In this document: piece by piece, positions 7,685 to 16,432 of the stretch
Layout: each line of letters starts with the position of its first letter
Position numbering within the stretch: the first letter of the stretch is position 1
NCBI GenBank assembly: GCA_003611745.1
Contig: RAYF01000042.1
Span: 1 to 58,320, forward strand
Direction of reading: 5' to 3'
From: a bacterium D16-36
Lineage (GTDB): Bacteria > Bacillota > Clostridia > Lachnospirales > Lachnospiraceae
DNA: 58,320 bases
Made by a program: the position numbers and the translations under genes
Notes under the pieces: model-generated
What the model was told of the DNA's origin: nothing
Databases searched by the model: none
What the model saw: the letters and a program-made list of their open reading frames with translations, nothing else

Positions 7685-8221
7685 ATGTCTACGATTGATT
7701 TAATTATTTTAGGCTCATTATGCCAAAGCCCTAAAAGTGCGTATGACCTACAAAAGCAGATTGAGTCCCGAAACTTGTCAAGGTGGGTAAAAATTGGTTC
7801 GTTTACTGTTTACAAGAAAGTGGTTCAATACGAAAACAAAGGATATGTTGTTAGTGAAACTGTTAAGAATGGCAATATGCCTGAAAAAACAATGTATACA
7901 ATAACGCCAGAGGGAAAAGAAATTTTTAAAGAACTGATAACTAAATTTTCTTTAGCTGAAACAAGGGTATTCTTAGATTTTAATGCAGTTATCGTGAATA
8001 TGGCTTTGCTTGACGAAAGTTCTGCTAATGAGTGTATAGCAAATATTAAAAACAGTATTCAATCTACTAAAATGCAGATTGCAGAACAACTACCCTTGCA
8101 TAAGGATATTCCATTATTTGGGCGGACTATACTGGAACAACAATTTTTGCTATTAGAAACACTGGAGAAATGGGAAGAAAATTTTGAAAAAGAGTTGGAG
8201 AAAGAGAGGGAAGAAAAATGA
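7685..8221 (+). CDS. PadR family transcriptional regulator
   Basis: A 178-residue winged-helix regulator. GGAGGTG precedes ATG 7685. The N-terminal domain starts DLIILGSLCQSPKSAYDLQK, with the wing around YENKGYVVSETVKNG and TMYTITPEGKEIF, as in PadR. The C-terminal helical part (110-178) forms the dimerisation arm seen in two-domain PadR proteins (PadR-s1/VirR4-like). It overlaps the following HXXEE gene by 4 bp and has a dyad on its own promoter, so it probably represses both. This pair is visibly more AT-rich than the flanking genes and adjoins gene debris, suggesting acquisition. Confidence 0.9.
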   Translation: MSTIDLIILGSLCQSPKSAYDLQKQIESRNLSRWVKIGSFTVYKKVVQYENKGYVVSETVKNGNMPEKTMYTITPEGKEIFKELITKFSLAETRVFLDFNAVIVNMALLDESSANECIANIKNSIQSTKMQIAEQLPLHKDIPLFGRTILEQQFLLLETLEKWEENFEKELEKEREEK

Positions 8222-8694
8222 ATATGATGTATTTTATTTTTTTAAATTTGGTGATTTATCTACCATTTCACTTATTTGAGGAAGCTATTGGTGATTTTCC
8301 TAAATGGATGTATGAGCATAAATGGCTGCCCTATCATATGACGCATGGACACTGGATGGCGAACAATTTGTTTATTTATTATCCGATGCTTCTTGTATCA
8401 GTTTTTCTATTTGTGTTTATTGATCAATTCGTCTGTTTCGGAGTGGCAATTTTTATATGGGGAATCATAAATTTTGGCGACCATTTTTTCTATACAATCA
8501 AAGATAGAAAAATCTCTCCGGGGTTAATAACTGGAACACTTTTTCTTGTTAATTCAATTTTGGGATTAAGAAATTATTATTTATCAGATTTCTTTTCTGT
8601 ATATCAGTTAATCATAGGAGTTTTGATTGGTGGTTTGTTATTTGGTTTGCCTATGGGATTATGTGTTGTTTTATATAAGTTTTTTGACTTCTAG
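8218..8694 (+). CDS. HXXEE domain-containing membrane protein
   Basis: A 158-residue protein with about four to five membrane helices. The name-giving motif is seen as H-L-F-E-E (residues about 18-22, PFHLFEEAIG), and a second conserved patch reads NFGDHFFYTIKDRKISPGLI. HXXEE proteins are small membrane proteins of unknown function often paired with regulators. The ATG overlaps the padR stop (ATGA), so translation is coupled. The TAG stop lies in a palindrome shared with the stop of the convergent SDR gene. Confidence 0.8.
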   Translation: MNMMYFIFLNLVIYLPFHLFEEAIGDFPKWMYEHKWLPYHMTHGHWMANNLFIYYPMLLVSVFLFVFIDQFVCFGVAIFIWGIINFGDHFFYTIKDRKISPGLITGTLFLVNSILGLRNYYLSDFFSVYQLIIGVLIGGLLFGLPMGLCVVLYKFFDF

Positions 8695-8712
8695 AGCGGA
8701 TATCCGCTCTAG
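8691..8712. repeat. 22-bp perfect palindrome carrying two stop codons
   Basis: CTAGAGCGGAT followed by its exact complement. It supplies the TAG stop of the HXXEE gene (8692-8694) and, on the other strand, the TAG stop of the SDR gene (8709-8711). Its ends CTAGAGCG...CGCTCTAG equal the ends of the 166-bp repeat at 5455-5620, so it may be a minimal or deleted member of that family. It could also act as a weak bidirectional terminator. Confidence 0.75.
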
Positions 8713-9440
8713 CTCCATCCGCCGTCTAAAATGATTACCTGCCCAGTCAGGTAGTCATTTTCTTTATTGATACTATATGCAAGCTCTGCCACTTCTTCCG
8801 CTGTGCCCATTCTTCCGGCAGGAATTTCATTAAACAGGGCATTCAGTTCTTCTATTGTTAAGAAGTCATTCATTTCCGTATTGATAATGCCACAGGCGAT
8901 TGCGTTCACCTGAATATTGCTTGGCGCAAGTTCCTTTGCAAGTGCCTTTGTAAAGGAATTGATGCCGCCCTTTGTGGCAGAATAGGCAACTTCCATAGAC
9001 GCTCCTGTCACTCCCCACACAGAAGAAATCGACAGAATTTTTCCCTGCTTTTTGGGCAGCATCATCTGGATTGCCAGCTTGCTGCAGTAAAAGACGGAGC
9101 TTAGGTTGGCAGAAAGAATATTATCCCATTCTTCTGGGTGCATATCCTGCAATAGGCCGATATGCGAAACACCTGCATTATTAATAAGGATGTCCAGACG
9201 GCCGTATTCATTTTCTACTTGTTCAAAGAAAGCAGCGGCGTTCTTATAAATGCCTATATCGCCTGTAAATGTGATGCATCTGACGGAGAATGCTTCGATT
9301 TCACGCCTGACTGCTAGCAGTTCTTTTTCTCTGGAACGGCAGCATATAGCAGTATCGTAGCCCTTTTTTGCATATTTTAGTGCGATGGCTTTCCCGATGC
9401 CGCGGGATGCGCCTGTAACAACAACAACTTTTCTGGACAT
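8709..9440 (-). CDS. SDR family oxidoreductase (FabG-like)
   Basis: A 243-residue short-chain dehydrogenase/reductase. The NAD(P) site reads VVVTGASRGIGKAIA at the N-terminus, followed by the structural motif LDILINNAGVS and the catalytic Ser (ISSVWG) and Tyr/Lys (YSATKGG). ATG at 9440 is used because TGGAG lies just before it; a longer in-frame extension has no homology. It resembles 3-oxoacyl-ACP reductase FabG and the YmfI protein of EF-P modification. With no fatty-acid or ymfGH neighbours here, the substrate stays open. Confidence 0.88.
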   Translation of the reverse strand: MSRKVVVVTGASRGIGKAIALKYAKKGYDTAICCRSREKELLAVRREIEAFSVRCITFTGDIGIYKNAAAFFEQVENEYGRLDILINNAGVSHIGLLQDMHPEEWDNILSANLSSVFYCSKLAIQMMLPKKQGKILSISSVWGVTGASMEVAYSATKGGINSFTKALAKELAPSNIQVNAIACGIINTEMNDFLTIEELNALFNEIPAGRMGTAEEVAELAYSINKENDYLTGQVIILDGGWS

Positions 9441-9627
9441 AATAATCTCCATTCCGCCGCCATTAAGTTGGCGGCATAAATAGTATAGCGGACAGAGCCA
9501 CTTTAGAAAAGGTTTTTTGGGGTACATTTTCAGCATAGTATACCATAAGTATGCTCAGGGAATGACATTTTAAGAAATATTTAAGATTTTTGTCATATAA
9601 TCACGAAAAAACACGAATATGGGAAAC

Positions 9628-9656
9628 TTTACATGAAATCCATTTTTTGGTATAAT
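9628..9656 (+). promoter_or_regulatory. Promoter for the LytR_C/WecG operon
   Basis: TTTACA (9628-9633), a 17-base spacer, then TATAAT (9651-9656), about 57 bases upstream of the chosen ATG. Good match to a vegetative promoter. Confidence 0.75.
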
Positions 9657-9712
9657 AAACCCTATGTTTTAGAAGAGTATCCGGTTTGAGTGAAAGAAAG
9701 GTATCATTAATA

Positions 9713-10999
9713 ATGAAGAAGAAAAAAAATATAGTTAAATTATTTTTTGTTAGTTTATTAAAGTCTTTGCTCTGTATTGCTGTTGTAATAGGGGTTGGTT
9801 TTGCAAGCTATAAAATATCTTATATGATTTTGTCGAATGGAGAGGGGGCTGTTGAAACGGATTCGGACAGCCTGAAGGATATTATTAATGACGCAACGAC
9901 AGACGAGATTTCTAGGAATCTTATCTATGTGTCGAATGATAAGAATAAGGTGACAAAGGTTATGCTGGAAATCTGCAACACCAAGACAAACAATATGGAC
10001 TACGTTACGATTCCGGTTAAGACAAATTATACCATTCCTTCTGTCATGTACCGGAAGTTATGTCAGGTGAATCAGGAGATTCCCCAGGTTATCCGTGTTT
10101 CGGATTTAAAGCAGTATTTCGAGGACGAGAGCGATGCCTATGGATATGGTGTCCTCATATTTGAGAAGATGCTTGGGACAGACATCAGTTATTATACGGC
10201 GATCAGCCAGGAGACATATGATAACCACTATACACAGCAGAGTGTCAAGGTTGCATATAAGACAAAAAGTGCCTTTAATAATACACCGGGACCAGATGGG
10301 ACGATACCAAGTTCTAACACGACATTAAGGGTCAAGATGAAAATTTCTGTTTTAAGTGATTCGTATAAAAGACAGCTTGAGGATTTGAATCACGACCAGA
10401 CAAAGATTGCAGATTTTATTAAAGATCAATATGAGAGAGTTGTTTCGAATCTAACGGTATATAATAAGATTGGGTATCTGGAAGCTTATCAGAAAATGGA
10501 TGTAACGAAATACCATTATTGGGGGATTCCGGGGACTTATACCGATAAGATTTTTGAAGTGGATACAAAAGCGGCTAAAAAGGCATTAAAGCAGCTTTTG
10601 GAGAACACGGAGGCATATACAGATGTACAGGCTTTTACGGGGCTGAATATGATTTCGGCTTCAGGCTCCCCTTCTCAGGAGGCAGCCGGGCCGGATGATA
10701 ATTCAGACAAGCCGGATGCAGCCTCCAGTTCAAAAGGTTTAAAGATTTATGTGCGAAACGGCAGTCAGATTGCCGGCTTGGCGTCCTCTACCAAGGCAAA
10801 ACTGGAAGAGGCAGGTTATACGGTTCCTAAGGTGGGGAATTATACAGCAGAGACATTGACGACAACAAGAATTGTGGTAAGTAAGAAGGGGCAGGGTGAG
10901 GATTTAAAGGAGTATTTCAACAATCCGGAACTGGTCACAGGTGAGGTAACCAGTGGGTATGATATTGAAATCATTCTTGGAACAATAGATGCAAATTAG
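9713..10999 (+). CDS. Membrane-anchored protein with LytR C-terminal domain
   Basis: A 428-residue protein. ATG 9713 follows AGAAAGG; a TTG at 9686 is possible. One N-terminal membrane anchor follows a Lys-rich start (residues about 2-35), so most of the chain lies outside the membrane. Residues about 40-300 form an extracellular domain without the full LCP (LytR-CpsA-Psr) catalytic signature. A Ser/Pro/Asp-rich linker (about 315-340) leads to a C-terminal LytR_C domain with GLKIYVRNGSQIAGLASSTK and ILGTID at the end. LytR_C domains accompany proteins handling wall glycopolymers. The next gene is a WecG/TagA homologue, which supports a wall or teichoic-acid-related role. Confidence 0.75.
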   Translation: MKKKKNIVKLFFVSLLKSLLCIAVVIGVGFASYKISYMILSNGEGAVETDSDSLKDIINDATTDEISRNLIYVSNDKNKVTKVMLEICNTKTNNMDYVTIPVKTNYTIPSVMYRKLCQVNQEIPQVIRVSDLKQYFEDESDAYGYGVLIFEKMLGTDISYYTAISQETYDNHYTQQSVKVAYKTKSAFNNTPGPDGTIPSSNTTLRVKMKISVLSDSYKRQLEDLNHDQTKIADFIKDQYERVVSNLTVYNKIGYLEAYQKMDVTKYHYWGIPGTYTDKIFEVDTKAAKKALKQLLENTEAYTDVQAFTGLNMISASGSPSQEAAGPDDNSDKPDAASSSKGLKIYVRNGSQIAGLASSTKAKLEEAGYTVPKVGNYTAETLTTTRIVVSKKGQGEDLKEYFNNPELVTGEVTSGYDIEIILGTIDAN

Positions 11000-11019
11000 T
11001 GAATTGATAGGATGGAACG

Positions 11020-11775
11020 ATGCAGGCTTCGGTTAAAATTATGGATATTGACGTGCATATGTTATCAAATGACGTCTTTATAGAGAAGATAAATGAATAT
11101 CTGTTAGAAGAAAAGCTGCAAGTGATATTTTTTGCTTCAACGGAGCTTTTAGACAGGGCTGTAGCCGATGAAGAGTACCGGAAATTAGTAGATATGGCGG
11201 AGTTATTCCTGCCCGGTGAGGAGGCACTGTTAAGTGCGCACCATGCTGACGTGCTGAAGGCCGGAGATATGGTGGTAAGCTGCAGAAGTTTCGGCATGGT
11301 ATTAGAAAAACTGAAAAAGGAAGACTGTTCGGTCTATATCGTTTCTAATAGTGCAAAAGATGTAGAGGTACTGACGGGATACTGCAAGAGGATGCAGCCG
11401 GAGCTTAGAATTATCGGATCCTGCACATATGATGAGGACATGGATGATCAGGCGGTTGTCAATGAGATAAATAGCCATATTCCAGATATACTGGTGGTCG
11501 ATTTGAAGACCGGCGTGCAGGAAAAATGGATTATGGCACATGCTTCCCTGCTTAATGCGAAGATTTGTATTGCGATTGGCGGAGTGGCCAATCTTATACT
11601 GGCACAGGAGAAGAAAACGCCTGTCTGGGTCCAGAAACTGCATCTGGACGGCCTATACCATAAACTGATTAGGGAACAATCTGTAAAGAAAGGTTTTAAA
11701 GCGCGTATATTTCGAAAGAAAGTTGTACAATATAATAGTCAGATAGAAGAACAGAAACAAAAAGATGATAACTGA
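11020..11775 (+). CDS. Divergent WecG/TagA/CpsF family glycosyltransferase
   Basis: A 251-residue protein of the family that adds N-acetylmannosamine or similar sugars to lipid-linked GlcNAc in wall teichoic acid and antigen synthesis. The fold signature is recognisable: VHMLSNDVFIEKI near the start, SVYIVSNSAKDVE in the middle, then GVQEKWIM (usual SPKQE-W) and AIGGVANL (usual GVGGxFD). However, the near-invariant ADG(I/V)G patch, whose Asp is the proposed base in TagA, reads LFLPGEEALL here. Activity is therefore uncertain. AGGATGGA precedes ATG 11020. It is probably cotranscribed with the LytR_C gene 20 bases upstream. Its last codons form the left arm of the terminator. Confidence 0.75.
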   Translation: MQASVKIMDIDVHMLSNDVFIEKINEYLLEEKLQVIFFASTELLDRAVADEEYRKLVDMAELFLPGEEALLSAHHADVLKAGDMVVSCRSFGMVLEKLKKEDCSVYIVSNSAKDVEVLTGYCKRMQPELRIIGSCTYDEDMDDQAVVNEINSHIPDILVVDLKTGVQEKWIMAHASLLNAKICIAIGGVANLILAQEKKTPVWVQKLHLDGLYHKLIREQSVKKGFKARIFRKKVVQYNSQIEEQKQKDDN

Positions 11776-11792
11776 TAGCTATCATCTTTTTG
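11759..11792 (+). terminator. Intrinsic terminator overlapping the WecG-like stop
   Basis: A 12-bp perfect stem, AAAAAGATGATA against TATCATCTTTTT, ends in a T-run. The left arm encodes the final residues of the gene. Confidence 0.9.
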
Positions 11793-11863
11793 TATTATAG
11801 GAGTACCCCCACAGGTGTGGAGGTCAAATATTGCCAGTATATTTATGAATAAGGAGAGCGCGT

Positions 11864-12721
11864 ATGGGGAAAGTTATATGGAAGATAGCTAAAATCATGT
11901 GTGGGACTTTTCTTATGGCAATGGCGGTTAATTTTGTTTATGAGCCGATGCGTATGGTGACTGGCGGGATTTCCGGACTGGCAATCGCTGTAAAGTCCAT
12001 GACGGGTGGATATGTCTCTGGCGGCATCCCGGTCTGGCTGACAAATATTTCCGTGAATATTCCTATATTCATCTGGGGATACTTTAGAAAAGGAAAAGAT
12101 TTTCTGGGATGCACATTTTTTGCCAATATCTGTTTTACAGTTTTTTTAATGCTACTTCCGGTAACGGCAATCGAGCAGAAGGATTACTTTCTGTCAGCAG
12201 TTATAGGAGGCGGACTGACAGGTGTCGGCCTGGGGCTTGTTTTTGCCGCGGGATATTCCACAGGGGGAACAGATTTGTTGAGCAGTATCCTGCATAGTTA
12301 TTTTAAATCCTTTTCCGTGGCAGGCATCCTATTCGTTCTGGATGCAGTGATAATACTGGCAGGGGCGCTGACATTCGGCATTTATGCCACAGTGTACGCG
12401 GTTCTTGCGGTTTCTTTAACTACATGGATTATGGATAACATTCTTTCAGGGTTAAAGGTAGGGAAACAGATATGGATTATCTCAGAGAAATATCAGGAAA
12501 TCAGTTCAGAGATAATAGGGCAGATGGGCCGAGGCGTGACTTGCCTTGCAGGGAAGGGCATGTACAGCGGCGGTTCCAAAAAAGTTCTTCTCTGTGTCGT
12601 CGGGAAGCGGCAGATTCTTTCTGTTGTGCAGATTGTCCGAGGGTATGACCCCACTGCGTTTGTCATTATTCAGGATGCAAGGGAAGTCATGGGAGAGGGA
12701 TTTGGCAAAATGGATTTTTGA
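11864..12721 (+). CDS. YitT family membrane protein
   Basis: A 285-residue protein with about five N-terminal membrane helices (DUF161/YitT_membrane, residues about 5-200) and a cytoplasmic C-terminal DUF2179 domain (about 205-285, ending VMGEGFGKMDF). The GGISGLAIAVK and AAGYSTGGTDLL segments are classic for the family. AAGGAGAGCG precedes ATG 11864. YitT proteins are widespread in Firmicutes; their biochemical role is not settled. It is single, between terminators and the next promoter. Confidence 0.9.
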   Translation: MGKVIWKIAKIMCGTFLMAMAVNFVYEPMRMVTGGISGLAIAVKSMTGGYVSGGIPVWLTNISVNIPIFIWGYFRKGKDFLGCTFFANICFTVFLMLLPVTAIEQKDYFLSAVIGGGLTGVGLGLVFAAGYSTGGTDLLSSILHSYFKSFSVAGILFVLDAVIILAGALTFGIYATVYAVLAVSLTTWIMDNILSGLKVGKQIWIISEKYQEISSEIIGQMGRGVTCLAGKGMYSGGSKKVLLCVVGKRQILSVVQIVRGYDPTAFVIIQDAREVMGEGFGKMDF

Positions 12722-12959
12722 CACACAGAGTGATTTTGGGCAAAACAGACAGTATTTTGCTGATTTTTTGGCAGGATTTACTGCGTTTTGAACGAAAAAA
12801 AATAAAAATATACGCTTTGCACAAAACAAGAATTATTTCTTTGGCTAATTGTGCTATGGTCAAGTCATGAAGTATAGTGTATTATATCTAATAGGTTGAG
12901 TGTGGCGGCAGTTACACAGAAAATTAAAATAACATTTTGTATATAGGAGGATACATAAT

Positions 12960-14078
12960 ATGGCAAGTTTATCATTAAAAAACATTTGTAAGACTTATCC
13001 AAACGGATTTCAGGCGGTGAAGAATTTTAATCTTGAGATTGCAGACAAGGAGTTTATCATCTTTGTAGGCCCATCTGGTTGTGGAAAGTCAACAACACTT
13101 CGTATGGTTGCCGGTTTGGAGGAAATTTCCGAGGGAGAGCTGTGGATTGGCAACAATTTAGTAAATGATGTGGAGCCAAAGGACAGAGATATCGCGATGG
13201 TTTTCCAGAACTATGCTCTGTATCCGCATATGACAGTTTATGATAATATGGCATTTGGCCTTAAGCTGAGAAAGACACCGAAGGACAAAATTGACAGATT
13301 AGTTCATGAGGCTGCCAAGATTCTTGATATTGAAGCTTTGTTAGACCGTAAGCCAAAGGCTTTATCAGGTGGTCAGAGACAGCGTGTGGCAATGGGCCGT
13401 GCAATCGTTCGTAACCCTAAGGTATTCCTTATGGATGAGCCTTTATCAAACCTTGATGCAAAACTTCGTGTACAGATGCGTATCGAGATTTCTAAGATTC
13501 ACCAGAGTCTGGAAGCTACAATCATCTACGTAACACATGACCAGACAGAGGCTCTTACGCTTGGTACCCGTATCGTTGTTATGAAAGACGGTGTTATGCA
13601 GCAGGTTGCTTCACCTCTTGACCTGTATACAAAACCTTGCAATATGTTTGTTGCCGGATTTATTGGTTCTCCTCAGATGAATTTCATTAACTGCAAGGCA
13701 GTTCAGAGCGGAAATGATGTAAACCTTGAGTTTGGTTCATATTCAATCAAACTTCCGGAAGCTAAAGCTGAGAAGGTTATTCAGGGCGGCTTTATAGGAA
13801 AAGAAGTTGTTTTAGGTATTCGTCCGGAAGATATTAAGGATGATGAGGACTTTATCAGCAAGGGAACAGATAACGTGCTGGAGGCAACTGTAAGAGTATA
13901 CGAAATGCTTGGTGCAGAGGTATTCTTATATCTTACTGTGGAAGGACATGATAAGGATGTCACAATCCGTGTAAATCCACGTACTACAGCCCGTCCTGGC
14001 GATACAATTAAGATTGCGCTTGATGTTAATAAGATTCATGTATTTGACAAAGAGACAGAGGTTACAATTACAAACTAG
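12960..14078 (+). CDS. msmK: Carbohydrate ABC transporter ATP-binding protein (MsmK/UgpC type)
   Basis: A 372-residue ATPase of the MalK/UgpC/MsmK group: Walker A GPSGCGKST (about 36-44), Q-loop FQNYALYPHMTV, signature LSGGQRQRVAMGRAI, Walker B VFLMDEPLSNLD, H-loop VTHDQTEALT, and a C-terminal OB-type TOBE regulatory domain (about 240-372). AGGAGG precedes ATG 12960. No permease or binding protein is adjacent, as expected for the shared ATPase that energises several sugar importers in Firmicutes. Codon use is strongly biased (many GGT, CGT and CTT codons), suggesting high expression. Placement beside a CdaR-like regulator fits carbon-source control. Confidence 0.93.
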   Translation: MASLSLKNICKTYPNGFQAVKNFNLEIADKEFIIFVGPSGCGKSTTLRMVAGLEEISEGELWIGNNLVNDVEPKDRDIAMVFQNYALYPHMTVYDNMAFGLKLRKTPKDKIDRLVHEAAKILDIEALLDRKPKALSGGQRQRVAMGRAIVRNPKVFLMDEPLSNLDAKLRVQMRIEISKIHQSLEATIIYVTHDQTEALTLGTRIVVMKDGVMQQVASPLDLYTKPCNMFVAGFIGSPQMNFINCKAVQSGNDVNLEFGSYSIKLPEAKAEKVIQGGFIGKEVVLGIRPEDIKDDEDFISKGTDNVLEATVRVYEMLGAEVFLYLTVEGHDKDVTIRVNPRTTARPGDTIKIALDVNKIHVFDKETEVTITN

Positions 14079-14116
14079 AAAATATTGTTTCCCAAATCAA
14101 TATAGAGCGTTTATGG

Positions 14117-14148
14117 AAAAGAGGGTGCAGTGATGCATCCTCTTTTTC
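14117..14148 (+). terminator. Intrinsic terminator after the sugar ATPase
   Basis: AAAAGAGGGTGCA, a short loop, TGCATCCTCTTTTTC: a 13-bp stem followed by T residues. Confidence 0.9.
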
Positions 14149-14194
14149 TGAGGATAAATTTACGGGAGTGTTTGTATACAGCTTGGAACAAATG

Positions 14195-14210
14195 GTAACA
14201 ATATTGTTAC
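14195..14210. promoter_or_regulatory. 16-bp perfect palindrome, candidate operator
   Basis: GTAACAATATTGTTAC is a perfect dyad about 30 bases upstream of the -35 box for the CdaR-like gene. Its position suggests a transcription factor site. A similar half (GTAACAGTATTG) appears after the same gene at about 15578-15589. Confidence 0.5.
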
Positions 14211-14239
14211 TTTATACCTATTTTTTCATGAAATTTGTA

Positions 14240-14268
14240 TTTACATTTGTGTAATTTGATGATAAAAT
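14240..14268 (+). promoter_or_regulatory. Promoter of the CdaR-like regulator
   Basis: TTTACA (14240-14245), 17-base spacer, TAAAAT (14263-14268). It would give a leader of about 200 nt before ATG 14480; no riboswitch that I recognise lies in that leader. Confidence 0.6.
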
Positions 14269-14479
14269 CATATTATATGGGTATTTTTGAATATGTTTGC
14301 TAAACCTTTCTTATCATATCATAAGGGGGAATATTGGGCGCCTGTGTGGAAAATACAGTTTCACATATGGTATTCGTGTTAACGCGCACCAGACACGGAT
14401 TAGGGAGATTTGCCTTTTGGGCAAAGTCATCCTAGAAAGGCATACAGCAAAAAATGTGCGCAGAAATGGGGATATAGAT

Positions 14480-15568
14480 ATGATTTCAAACCAAGTGTTA
14501 CAGACAACAATTGATGGTTTAAAAAATATTACACGCATTGATATTTGTGTGATGGACATCGAGGGAAAAGCGCTTGCAACTACGATTAATAATATTGAAG
14601 AGTATGAGGAAGCGGTTATGGCTTTTGTGGATTCCCCGGCGGACAGTCAGGTGCTGCAGGGATATCAGTTTTTCAAAGTCTTTGATGAACATCAATTGGA
14701 ATATGTTCTTCTTGCAAAGGGTGACAGTGATGATGTATATATGGTAGGGAAACTGGCAGCATTCCAGATACGGAATCTTCTGGTTGCATATAAAGAGAGG
14801 TATGATAAAGATAATTTTATCAAAAATCTTTTGCTGGATAACCTGCTGCTGGTGGATATCTACAACCGTGCCAAAAAGCTTCATATTGAGACAAGCGTAA
14901 AGCGTGTTGTTTTTCTGATTGAGACGAAGAATGAGAAAGATGTCAGTGCTTTGGAGACAGTGAAGGGGCTTTTTGCCGGTAAAAAGAAAGATTTTATTAC
15001 ACAGGTAGATGAAAAAAATATTATTCTGGTAAGGGAAGTCGCAGAGAATGAAAGTTATGAGGATATGGAGAAGACCGCGAAGGTAATTCTCGATATGTTG
15101 AATACAGAAGCGATGACTATGGTTCACGTGGCATATGGTACGATTGTGCAGGAGATTAAGGATGTCTCCCGTTCATATAAAGAAGCGAAGATGGCACTGG
15201 ATGTAGGGAAAATCTTTTACAGTGACAGGAATGTAATTGCTTACAGCAGCCTTGGGATAGGCAGGCTGATATATCAATTGCCGATGCCTCTTTGTAAAAT
15301 GTTTATTAAGGAAATTTTTGGTTCTAAATCCCCGGATGATTTTGACGAAGAGACAATTGCCACAATCAATAAGTTTTTTGAGAATAGTTTAAATGTGTCG
15401 GAGACATCCAGACAGCTTTATATACACCGCAATACGCTGGTGTACCGTCTGGACAAACTGCAGAAGAGCACAAATTTGGATTTGAGGGTTTTTGACGATG
15501 CTATTACCTTTAAAATTGCGCTGATGGTTGTAAAGTATATGAAGTATATGGAGAATTTTGAGTATTAA
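14480..15568 (+). CDS. CdaR/PucR-type helix-turn-helix regulator
   Basis: A 362-residue protein. ATG 14480 is chosen for the GGGGAT ribosome site and because homology starts there. Residues about 1-115 form an N-terminal sensory domain beginning QVLQTTIDGLKNITRIDIC. The middle (about 130-270) resembles the GGDEF-like CdaR domain, without cyclase motifs. The C-terminus carries the PucR-type HTH_30: NVSETSRQLYIHRNTLVYRL, at about 300-320. Members activate genes for sugar diacids, purines and related carbon sources. It follows the shared sugar ATPase gene, suggesting a role in carbohydrate uptake control, but has its own promoter. Confidence 0.85.
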   Translation: MISNQVLQTTIDGLKNITRIDICVMDIEGKALATTINNIEEYEEAVMAFVDSPADSQVLQGYQFFKVFDEHQLEYVLLAKGDSDDVYMVGKLAAFQIRNLLVAYKERYDKDNFIKNLLLDNLLLVDIYNRAKKLHIETSVKRVVFLIETKNEKDVSALETVKGLFAGKKKDFITQVDEKNIILVREVAENESYEDMEKTAKVILDMLNTEAMTMVHVAYGTIVQEIKDVSRSYKEAKMALDVGKIFYSDRNVIAYSSLGIGRLIYQLPMPLCKMFIKEIFGSKSPDDFDEETIATINKFFENSLNVSETSRQLYIHRNTLVYRLDKLQKSTNLDLRVFDDAITFKIALMVVKYMKYMENFEY

Positions 15569-15590
15569 AGAAAATAGTAACAGTATTGTC

Positions 15591-15628
15591 GCAGAGAATC
15601 TCCCATGTGGGATTCTCTGCTGCTTTTT
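15591..15628 (+). terminator. Intrinsic terminator after the CdaR-like gene
   Basis: GCAGAGAATCTCCCATGTGG pairs with GGATTCTCTGC and is followed by TGCTTTTTGG. The stem is about 12 bp. Confidence 0.85.
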
Positions 15629-15733
15629 GGTCTGGCAGGAAAGTATTTGGATTGATACTTCGGCAAAAAGGAAAGTTTTTTGGCCGGATTTGTTGTAAAC
15701 TGCCTTTCATATTGCAGTTGGAGATGGGGAGAA

Positions 15734-16432
15734 ATGAGACAGGAAAATGAATTAATTCGTCTGGATAATGTAAAGGTAACTTATCCGGCAGGGACAGAGG
15801 CACTGAAGGATATTAATCTGTCTGTGCAGAAGGGCGAATTTATGTTTGTGGTGGGGAGCAGCGGTTCAGGGAAATCTACATTCATAAAGACATTATTAGG
15901 GGAGGTCAAGGCAGCTTCCGGCAGGCTTTTGGTAGCAAAACATGATCTGGGCAGGATGAAGCGGCGTGAATTGCCGTATTACAGGCGTACCCTGGGAGTG
16001 GTGTTTCAGGAATTCCGCCTGCTGGACGACCGCAATGTTTATGAAAATGTCGCTTTGGCACAAAGAGTGATTGGTGTGTCGAGTGATAAAGTCCGCAGAA
16101 ATGTTATGCAGATGCTGGAGATGGTGGGGCTGGATGAACGCAAGCGTGCTTATCCGAAGGAACTCTCTGGCGGCGAACAGCAGAGGGTGGCAATAGCCAG
16201 AGCGATGGTGAACCGCCCCAGCATCCTTTTGGCAGATGAACCGACGGGAAATCTTGATCCCAAAAATTCATGGGAGATTATGAACCTGCTGGAGGAGATG
16301 AACCAGCTTGGGACAACAGTAATTGTAGTGACGCATAATAACGAAATTGTTGATAAATTAAAAAAACGGGTGGTTACTCTGAATAAGGGAGAAATCATTA
16401 ATGACGAAGTGCAAGGAGGATATATTCAGTGA
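15734..16432 (+). CDS. ftsE: Cell division ATP-binding protein FtsE
   Basis: A 232-residue ABC ATPase: Walker A GSSGSGKST, Q-loop FQEFRLLDDR, signature LSGGEQQRVAIARAMV, Walker B ILLADEPTGNLD, H-loop VTHNNEIV. ATG 15734 is chosen for the GGAGATGGGGAGA ribosome region; the upstream extension lacks homology. With FtsX it forms a type VII ABC complex that does not transport but drives periplasmic peptidoglycan hydrolysis. It overlaps ftsX by 4 bp (GTGA) and starts a four-gene operon that includes the likely hydrolase partner. Confidence 0.95.
   Translation: MRQENELIRLDNVKVTYPAGTEALKDINLSVQKGEFMFVVGSSGSGKSTFIKTLLGEVKAASGRLLVAKHDLGRMKRRELPYYRRTLGVVFQEFRLLDDRNVYENVALAQRVIGVSSDKVRRNVMQMLEMVGLDERKRAYPKELSGGEQQRVAIARAMVNRPSILLADEPTGNLDPKNSWEIMNLLEEMNQLGTTVIVVTHNNEIVDKLKKRVVTLNKGEIINDEVQGGYIQ

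Noticed and set aside
14519-15127. A 202-codon antisense frame opposite the CdaR-like gene
   Set aside because: Composition typical of antisense shadow; the plus-strand gene has clear domains.
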